Source of the DNA: Bacteroidales bacterium H10
GTDB lineage: Bacteria > Bacteroidota > Bacteroidia > Bacteroidales > Muribaculaceae
Assembly (NCBI GenBank): GCA_001701295.1
Contig: DAAV01000057.1
Location: 1-7,810, forward strand
DNA: 7,810 bases
Direction: 5' to 3'
Positions 1 through 4,367 of this stretch are shown here, in pieces. A model generated the notes under the pieces. It had not been told where the DNA came from and ran no database searches. It saw only the letters and a program-made list of their open reading frames with translations. Position 1 is the first letter of the stretch. Each line of letters starts with the position of its first letter. Position numbers and translations under genes: made by a program.

Positions 1-1062
1 AAGAATTTTGCCTACCTCAATTTTGACGATAATCAGTTGCTTGAAAAATGGAACGAGGAGCTGGTGATGTCAGCACTTGATGATGTCTATCCAGATTATG
101 ATTTTATGCTGCTTGATGAAATCCAGAATCTTCCTGATTGGGATTTATGGGTGAGCAAGCTCTATCGTCGCGGAAAGAATCTGATAATAACCGGTAGTAA
201 TGCCAAGATGTTAAGCAGTGAAATGGCGACTGTTCTGACGGGTCGTTATCTCCAGATTGAGATGTTGCCTTTCAGCCTTGAAGAAACCATGAGCTGGAAA
301 AACATCAACCCTGACCGGGAGGAACAGGCGGCGCAGGCAATAATGCTGGCTGATGATTATATGCGAAACGGCGGGTATCCTGAAACAATCCCTGCCCGTA
401 GCATAACCAAAAGCTATCTTTCCACACTGTTTGATTCAATCCTGCTGAAAGATGTCGCGCAACGTCATAAAGTAAGGAACACCACTGACCTATACAACCT
501 TGCCACCTATCTGTTGTCAAATTTCTGCAATCCGATTTCTGCCAATGAACTTGCCGGCGAGCTGGGTCTGTCAAGTGTGGCGACTACAAAGAAATTCTGC
601 GACTATCTCAACGAGCCTTATCTGTTCTTCTATTTGCCACGCTTCAACAACAAGCTGAAACTGATGAATAAGGCTCCGAAAAAGGTATATGTTGTCGACA
701 ATGGTTTTGTACAAAGTACAGCGTTCAATCTAAGTGAAAACCTCGGCCGCCTGTTGGAAAACCAAGTCTTTGTAGAGCTCCTGCGCCGTGGCTACATCCC
801 CGGTAAAACGCTGTTCTATTACCGCACCCGCAACGATAAAGAGATAGATTTCGTCACACGGAAAGGCGCAAAAGTAGAGCAGCTGATACAGGTCTGCTAC
901 GATATGACCTCCGAGAAAACTCGCAAACGCGAACTCGACGCCCTTGTCGAAGCTGCCGAAGAACTTCACTGCGACAATCTTCTTATCATCACTAACTCGC
1001 AAGAAGAAAAAATCGAGTGGAAACGAACCGCAATATTGGTGACATCAATACAAAATTTCTAA
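1..1062 (+). CDS. ATP-binding protein, AAA_14 ATPase with C-terminal DUF4143 domain (5' end outside window)
   Basis: The reading frame is open from base 1, so the visible 353 residues lack the N-terminus, and the Walker A loop must lie upstream. A TTG at 37 could be read as a start, but the residues before it (KNFAYLNFDD) fit the family, so it is not the true start. A Walker B strand (FMLLDEIQN, with D39/E40 of the visible chain) is followed by a sensor-like ITGSNAKML segment, the usual AAA_14 order. The C-terminal third has the DUF4143 features NDKEIDFV and EQLIQVCYD, resembling a PD-(D/E)xK fold, but no clear E-x-K is visible, so nuclease activity should not be assumed. These proteins are widespread in Bacteroidota; their cellular role is poorly defined. 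The gene ends in TAA without an obvious terminator, next to gene remnants. The family call is firm; the function is unknown. Confidence 0.9.
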   Translation, partial: KNFAYLNFDDNQLLEKWNEELVMSALDDVYPDYDFMLLDEIQNLPDWDLWVSKLYRRGKNLIITGSNAKMLSSEMATVLTGRYLQIEMLPFSLEETMSWKNINPDREEQAAQAIMLADDYMRNGGYPETIPARSITKSYLSTLFDSILLKDVAQRHKVRNTTDLYNLATYLLSNFCNPISANELAGELGLSSVATTKKFCDYLNEPYLFFYLPRFNNKLKLMNKAPKKVYVVDNGFVQSTAFNLSENLGRLLENQVFVELLRRGYIPGKTLFYYRTRNDKEIDFVTRKGAKVEQLIQVCYDMTSEKTRKRELDALVEAAEELHCDNLLIITNSQEEKIEWKRTAILVTSIQNF

Positions 1063-1132
1063 TACTTAGCCATTTGCGATAGAGCAGGTTTATGATTATC
1101 TTAAAAACGAAGGACTGATATGAATACATTGA

Positions 1133-1276
1133 AATATAAAGATTTTATCGGCACTGTTCGCCGCAATGACGGCTATCATATTCGCATTTATATTACTGAA
1201 GGAGCCTGTTTTGCCAAAGGTTATGGCCGGAGGCATACTTATATGCGCGGGCTGCATACTGATGATGTGGAAATAA
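1133..1276 (+). pseudogene. C-terminal remnant of an EamA/DMT-family transporter
   Basis: In the frame offset from the HicB-like start, bases 1133-1276 encode about 47 residues ending in TAA, including SALFAAMTAIIFAFILL, then KEPVLPKVMAGG, then ILICAGCILMMWK. This is the typical last part of a 10-TM drug/metabolite transporter: a hydrophobic helix, the Glu-Pro loop (normally GEP or GEx), and a last helix ending in an I-L-I-x-x-G-type pattern. The rest of the transporter (over 200 residues) is missing, and an in-frame TGA lies at 1130. The sequence is clearly a coding fossil, not a functional gene. It joins the HicB-like start around 1148-1163, where the bases can be read as either parent gene. 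Its natural downstream neighbour may have been the response regulator. Confidence 0.75.
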
Positions 1277-1287
1277 CGGGATTCATA

Positions 1288-1315
1288 TTTCATACAGAAT
1301 CGGACCTTAACTTTG
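1288..1315 (+). promoter_or_regulatory. Putative Bacteroidota-type promoter for the response regulator
   Basis: TAACTTTG at 1308-1315 matches the Bacteroidota -7 consensus TAnnTTTG. It lies 22 bp before the ATG at 1338, just after the transporter remnant. The -33 element is poor: the nearest candidate is TTTC at 1288-1291, with only 16 bp between. The predicted transcript would start near 1321 and have a short A-rich leader. The support is moderate at best. Confidence 0.4.
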
Positions 1316-1337
1316 TCGGCTTGAAAAATATGCAAGC

Positions 1338-1952
1338 ATGAAACTGTTGATAATAGAAGATGAGAGGATGCTCTCAAGGAGTATCGCCGAATATCTTGGT
1401 CGCGAGGATTATCTTTGCGAACACGCCTATACGTGCAATGAGGCTCTATACAGGATTGCCTCCTATGAATATGACTGCATCCTTCTTGACCTTATGCTTC
1501 CAGATGGCAGTGGTCTTGATATATTGCGTAATATCAAAAAAGAATCGCCACAGACCGGAGTGATAATCGTTTCCGCCAAAGACTCTCTTGACGATAAGGT
1601 CGAGGGCCTGAAAATCGGAGCGGACGACTATCTGCCCAAACCTTTTCATCTTCCGGAACTGAGCATGAGGATTTTCGCTCTGATGAGACGGAAAAAATTC
1701 ACAAGCGACAATACGCTCCACGCCGGACCACTCACAATCAACCTCCCGGAACATAAAGTGACAGTCGGGAATAATTATATTGTATTGACGAAAAGCGAAT
1801 ACGACCTGTTGCTGTTTCTTATACAGAACCGCAACCGGGTAGTTTCAAAAAGTGCGATAGCTGAGCATCTCAGCGGAGATATATTTTTAAACAGTTTCTT
1901 AATGGCTGTTAGCGAGTTTGCTGTCAGTCGGTCAGTCGGAAGTTGCCGGTGA
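1338..1952 (+). CDS. OmpR/PhoB-family response regulator with truncated DNA-binding domain
   Basis: The receiver domain (residues 1-115) is intact: acidic pair E7/D8, phosphoacceptor D51 in CILLDLMLPDGSG, switch S79 and K101 in the YLPKPF motif. A Trans_reg_C winged helix begins at about residue 125 (LTKSEYDLLLFLIQNRNRV). It follows the family to AEHLSGD (residue 181, base 1880), where relatives read AEHLWGD and continue about 45 residues with the recognition helix and wing. Here only 23 unrelated residues follow. I searched the other frames after 1880 and found no continuation, so this is a deletion or replacement, not a simple frameshift. No sensor kinase lies beside it. The protein may be phosphorylated but probably cannot bind DNA normally, so it is likely a decaying gene. 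The start at 1338 is fixed by MKLLIIEDE. Confidence 0.85.
   Translation: MKLLIIEDERMLSRSIAEYLGREDYLCEHAYTCNEALYRIASYEYDCILLDLMLPDGSGLDILRNIKKESPQTGVIIVSAKDSLDDKVEGLKIGADDYLPKPFHLPELSMRIFALMRRKKFTSDNTLHAGPLTINLPEHKVTVGNNYIVLTKSEYDLLLFLIQNRNRVVSKSAIAEHLSGDIFLNSFLMAVSEFAVSRSVGSCR
1923..1938. repeat. Tandem duplication of the 8-mer GTCAGTCG
   Basis: GTCAGTCG occurs twice back to back (1923-1930 and 1931-1938) at the very 3' end of the DUF4252 gene. The first copy contains the complement of that gene's TGA stop (1924-1926). Removing one copy would shift the frame and change the end of the DUF4252 protein. The repeat also lies next to the point where the response regulator sequence breaks off. It may be a slippage product or a scar; the cause cannot be told from the sequence. 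Confidence 0.6.
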
Positions 1953-2367
1953 ATTCGAGCAGGCTTACTTCGTCCGGTTCGGTATAGAGAAGATATATTT
2001 CCTTTACTTTACCTTTTGACATGCTGAACCATATCCGGCATTCTTCTCCATCGGATGTATGCCGCAACATTTCCTGCATGTTGTTTTTAGCGGCCAGATT
2101 TTTAGCGGAATCATTTATCCGTTTTCCTGTATCATTACCGATATCGGTTATATTCAGGATTCTCATACCCGATACTTTTCCCTTTATAGGAAGATCGTCA
2201 GGCACCTCGGCTTTATTTCCGGCAAGTTTCATGAGAAATTTCGGAATTTTAACATATTCCGCATTCTCCATATTCTTGTATTCATTGAAAATTTCATCAA
2301 ATGTACCCGCCGATACAATAGGGAGTATCAAGGTGAATACCAAAGCCAAAATTGTCAGTCTTTTCAT
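1924..2367 (-). CDS. Secreted DUF4252 domain protein
   Basis: This 147-residue protein starts with a clear signal peptide: a short KR-containing n-region, a hydrophobic core (LTILALVFTLILPIV), and a likely cut after VSA, leaving GTFDE at the mature end. No lipobox cysteine is present, so a periplasmic or exported soluble protein is expected. The mature part fits DUF4252: an initial F-x-x-x-x-x-x-Y helix, an I-P-K-F-L-M-K-L segment, a short MRILNITD strand, and a closing strand ending LLEFTGNF. The family is found in Bacteroidota; its biochemical role is unknown, and I do not assign one. It lies 115 bp downstream of the TPR-HTH gene on the same strand, so co-transcription is possible. The C-terminus, FRLTD, may be a little short because of the 8-bp duplication at the stop. 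Confidence 0.8.
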   Translation of the reverse strand: MKRLTILALVFTLILPIVSAGTFDEIFNEYKNMENAEYVKIPKFLMKLAGNKAEVPDDLPIKGKVSGMRILNITDIGNDTGKRINDSAKNLAAKNNMQEMLRHTSDGEECRIWFSMSKGKVKEIYLLYTEPDEVSLLEFTGNFRLTD

Positions 2368-2482
2368 ATTTTTGTCAAATAAAAATTAAACATTTTTTAT
2401 TATCGAACGAGCAATAATTGATTTTTGTGACAAATTTTGATGTATACGGGCGATTCTAAAAGAATGTATAAATAATATTATT
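2368..2482 (-). other. AT-rich gap between the TPR-HTH and DUF4252 genes
   Basis: I found no good TAnnTTTG promoter for the DUF4252 gene here. The nearest minus-strand matches (AAAATTTG near 2433-2440 and TTTATTTG close to the start) each miss one consensus base. Small dyads are present: TTTGT-G-ACAAA at 2424-2434, ATTCT-AAA-AGAAT at 2452-2464, and the palindrome AATAATATTATT at 2471-2482 directly after the upstream stop. None looks like a strong terminator, so read-through from the upstream gene is plausible. Confidence 0.4.
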
Positions 2483-4096
2483 TCATAACCGTTTGAGCCA
2501 TAATTCGGTAGAGCCTGTGATGTTCAGCTTCTTGCGTGTGTTGTAGATGATGGTCTGTACTGTCCGCACCGAGCGGTTGGTTGCATCGGCTATTTCCTTC
2601 GCGGACATTCCGGCGCGTATATAGGCGCACATCTTTACCTCGCTTGAAGTCAGCGAGGGGCATATTTTGTACAGCTGCTTGTAGAATTGCTGATGCGTAT
2701 CATCAAAACACTGTTCGAATGTCAGACGGGAATTCCGGTCGTGCATGGTGTTTTGCAGAATATTCCTGAGAGATTTTATCTTTTCATCTTCATGTCCCAC
2801 AGGATCTACCACTATTGTTTCTATAGTGGCGAAAATGTCCGTCAGTCTGCCTATCTTTTGGGAGAGGGCGGCCACATCGGCTGGTGCGTCTGTATCACAT
2901 TCCGTGTCGGCATGATTGTTTCTTTTATTTTTCCTTATTGTCATGACAAGTATGACTGCCGTGACGGCCAGTATCGATCCAAGCATCCATGCGACGGTTT
3001 GTGCCGTCGAAGCTTTCTTTTCGCACTCGGCTATCTTTTTGTCTTTCGATGAACTTTCCAGATTAAAAAGAGTGGTGACCAGTCCCCCGTTATCTATATC
3101 TGTCATAAGTGAATCCTTGGCATTCATATAATTATTCATCTCCAGAGCTGCTTCTTTCCATTTTCCCTCTTTCAGATATAGCATAGAGCGTACACGTTTC
3201 ACCTCTTTATTCATTATAGTCGATTCCATCCATTTTAATCGCTCGTTGTTATCCTGCATGAATTTGCGCGCCTCCGAAGTCTTGTCTTGTGATATAAGGG
3301 TTTCGAGCAGTCCGATGACAGCCGGATTGCTGTTGAAATTGCTGAGATCCATTTCCACAGATTTCCTGAAATAATTTTCGGAAAGACTATAGTCTTTCAA
3401 GTTATATGCTGTCAAGCCGAGATTCAATAAGTGAGCTAATTCTTGAGACGGAGTGTGAGACGTTTTTTCAGACTGAAGTATCTCCATGCTTTTCACAGGA
3501 TTACCGAGATTAAGGAAAATTTCGGCTTTGTTGTGATTTAATATAACGGAATTATTGTCTTTAATCTTCCCGGTGGGAAGTTTTTTTTCTATCTTTTCAT
3601 TGTATTTGAGAGCCAGAGAATATAGTCCTTGTTGTTTGAGAAGATCTACAATTATCAATCCAGCACGTAATGTCGATTCTTCTGATTTAAGGATGTCCGC
3701 ATTCTCCACTACATAATACGCATCGCTCAGGGCTCCCGAGTAATCGGATATAGTGACTTTTGCCAGAGCGCGTGTAGCCAATAAATCCATTCTCTGAATC
3801 ATTGAGTCCGTCGGATATCTTTTTATGGCTTCATTCGTCGTCTCTATAATTTCATTGAACCTTTGCGATTCCAATAATAAATTGGTTTTAATTTTATACA
3901 GGACATAGGGTGGACTGGATTCATAAGAAGAGATAAGGCTGTCGATTAAAGGAATCTTTTGAGAAGAAGACAGAGAGGAGTCCCTTAGCTGTCGACTCCA
4001 GAAATCACGGTGAAGCTCCACGTTCTTTATCCGGGCATATAATGGCAGAAGGAATGTCAGAGTCAGAATGACACAGATGTATCGTCTTGATTTCAT
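2483..4096 (-). CDS. Membrane-spanning regulator: periplasmic TPR repeats, one TM helix, cytoplasmic LuxR-type HTH
   Basis: The protein has 537 residues when started at MKSRRYICVILTLTF. An upstream ATG at 4144 is rejected because a promoter (4115-4145) lies inside that extension and because the chosen start puts a signal peptide or anchor at the N-terminus (residues 1-21). Residues 60-330 hold about six degenerate TPR-like helical pairs, for example LNLGLTAYNLKDYSLSENYF and LYLKEGKWKEAALEMNNYM. A single TM helix follows (about 367-387, GSILAVTAVILVMTI) with a basic stop-transfer RKNKRNN, then a linker. The C-terminus (482-537) is a LuxR-like HTH: LTSSEVKMCAYIRAGMSAKEIA, then SVRTVQ and RKKLNI. 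This suggests a one-component sensor whose periplasmic TPR part controls a cytoplasmic DNA-binding domain. The divergent secreted protein is its likeliest target, and it may also regulate itself. The ligand is unknown. Confidence 0.85.
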   Translation of the reverse strand: MKSRRYICVILTLTFLLPLYARIKNVELHRDFWSRQLRDSSLSSSQKIPLIDSLISSYESSPPYVLYKIKTNLLLESQRFNEIIETTNEAIKRYPTDSMIQRMDLLATRALAKVTISDYSGALSDAYYVVENADILKSEESTLRAGLIIVDLLKQQGLYSLALKYNEKIEKKLPTGKIKDNNSVILNHNKAEIFLNLGNPVKSMEILQSEKTSHTPSQELAHLLNLGLTAYNLKDYSLSENYFRKSVEMDLSNFNSNPAVIGLLETLISQDKTSEARKFMQDNNERLKWMESTIMNKEVKRVRSMLYLKEGKWKEAALEMNNYMNAKDSLMTDIDNGGLVTTLFNLESSSKDKKIAECEKKASTAQTVAWMLGSILAVTAVILVMTIRKNKRNNHADTECDTDAPADVAALSQKIGRLTDIFATIETIVVDPVGHEDEKIKSLRNILQNTMHDRNSRLTFEQCFDDTHQQFYKQLYKICPSLTSSEVKMCAYIRAGMSAKEIADATNRSVRTVQTIIYNTRKKLNITGSTELWLKRL

Positions 4097-4114
4097 GGAA
4101 TAATTATTAGATTC

Positions 4115-4145
4115 CAAATATAATGATATTTTACGGCTAATCAAA
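4115..4145 (-). promoter_or_regulatory. Bacteroidota-type promoter of the TPR-HTH regulator gene
   Basis: On the minus strand TTTG (4145-4142), a 19-bp spacer and TATATTTG (4122-4115) match the TTTG-N19-TAnnTTTG consensus exactly. Transcription should begin near 4109, giving a leader of about 13 nt before the ATG at 4096. It overlaps the alternative upstream start at 4144 and so decides the start codon. Confidence 0.75.
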
Positions 4146-4173
4146 AGATCTGTCGTGAAATAATTTATGGTTC

Positions 4174-4249
4174 TACGTATCCAAATTTTATTGATGATTG
4201 TATAATGCTGCTATACAATAAATTATATTGATACGTATTTTTTACGTAT
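4174..4249. promoter_or_regulatory. Three TACGTAT copies, candidate operator sites
   Basis: TACGTAT occurs at 4174-4180, 4232-4238 and 4243-4249. The core TACGTA is self-complementary, and the second copy extends to the 8-bp palindrome ATACGTAT (4231-4238). The last two copies are 11 bp apart, about one helical turn, and form a hairpin-capable ATACGTA-N5-TACGTAT unit. Measured from predicted transcription starts, the centres are at about -67 for the regulator gene and -94/-83 for the secreted-protein gene, which suits activator sites. The binding protein is inferred, perhaps the adjacent HTH regulator. Confidence 0.5.
4197..4219. promoter_or_regulatory. Perfect inverted repeat ATTGTATA-N7-TATACAAT, candidate operator
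   Basis: Two perfect 8-bp arms (4197-4204 and 4212-4219) flank a 7-bp spacer, giving a 23-bp dyad near the middle of the divergent intergenic region. Arm length and spacing suit a dimeric helix-turn-helix protein. No T-tract follows closely, and it lies far upstream of both predicted transcripts, so a terminator is unlikely. Confidence 0.55.
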
Positions 4250-4291
4250 GCTTAAAATCGATGTTTACCGAAATTATCAGCTAAAGAAAAA

Positions 4292-4322
4292 TTTATTTTA
4301 GCCTGACCCTCTTGTAACTTTG
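4292..4322 (+). promoter_or_regulatory. Bacteroidota-type promoter of the secreted-protein gene
   Basis: TAACTTTG (4315-4322) matches the TAnnTTTG element, with TTTA (4292-4295) as a one-mismatch -33 element at the standard 19-bp spacing. Transcription should start near 4328, leaving a leader of about 40 nt before the ATG at 4368. Confidence 0.65.
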
Positions 4323-4333
4323 ACGCCGTAACC

Positions 4334-4351
4334 GGGGACAACGTCGTTCCC
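4334..4351 (+). other. Hairpin in the predicted 5' leader of the secreted-protein mRNA
   Basis: GGGGAC (4334-4339) can pair with GTTCCC (4346-4351), including one G-U pair, around a 6-nt loop. It lies just after the predicted transcription start and 16 nt before the start codon. It is followed by an unpaired A-rich stretch and not a T-tract, so an effect on mRNA stability or translation is more plausible than termination. Confidence 0.4.
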
Positions 4352-4367
4352 ATTAAAATCAAATGTT

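Larger units (their letters stand above)
1120..1341 (+). pseudogene. Chimeric 73-codon ORF beginning as a HicB-like antitoxin; probable gene remnant
   Basis: The first 13 residues (MNTLKYKDFIGTV) look like the start of Bacteroidota HicB-family antitoxins, which normally continue for over 100 residues as a partial RNase-H fold plus a DNA-binding tail. Here the resemblance stops at about base 1160. The following residues match nothing I recognise, because that DNA carries a transporter tail in another frame. AAGGA sits 5 nt before the ATG, so the ORF could still be translated. Its stop overlaps the response regulator start (ATGA). Just upstream, 1070-1123 reads in another frame as PFAIEQVYDYLKNEGLI, ending in a TGA that overlaps this ATG; this may be the end of another lost gene. 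No HicA toxin is visible. The HicB match rests on a short segment. Confidence 0.5.

Noticed and set aside
1063..1119. Possible HicA toxin upstream of the HicB-like start
   Set aside because: The only open reading is about 17 residues (1070-1120) and shows no HicA features such as a conserved GSHxx-type His motif.
1096..1377. Minus-strand ORF of 93 codons across the remnant region
   Set aside because: It is antisense to the recognisable transporter tail and the response regulator start, and its sequence resembles no family I know.
2021..2389. Plus-strand ORFs of 107 and 122 codons opposite the DUF4252 gene
   Set aside because: They are shadows of a minus-strand gene that has a clear signal peptide and family match.
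4097..4144. Longer 553-residue version of the TPR-HTH protein starting at 4144
   Set aside because: It would start inside a consensus promoter, and it would put 16 residues in front of a good signal sequence.
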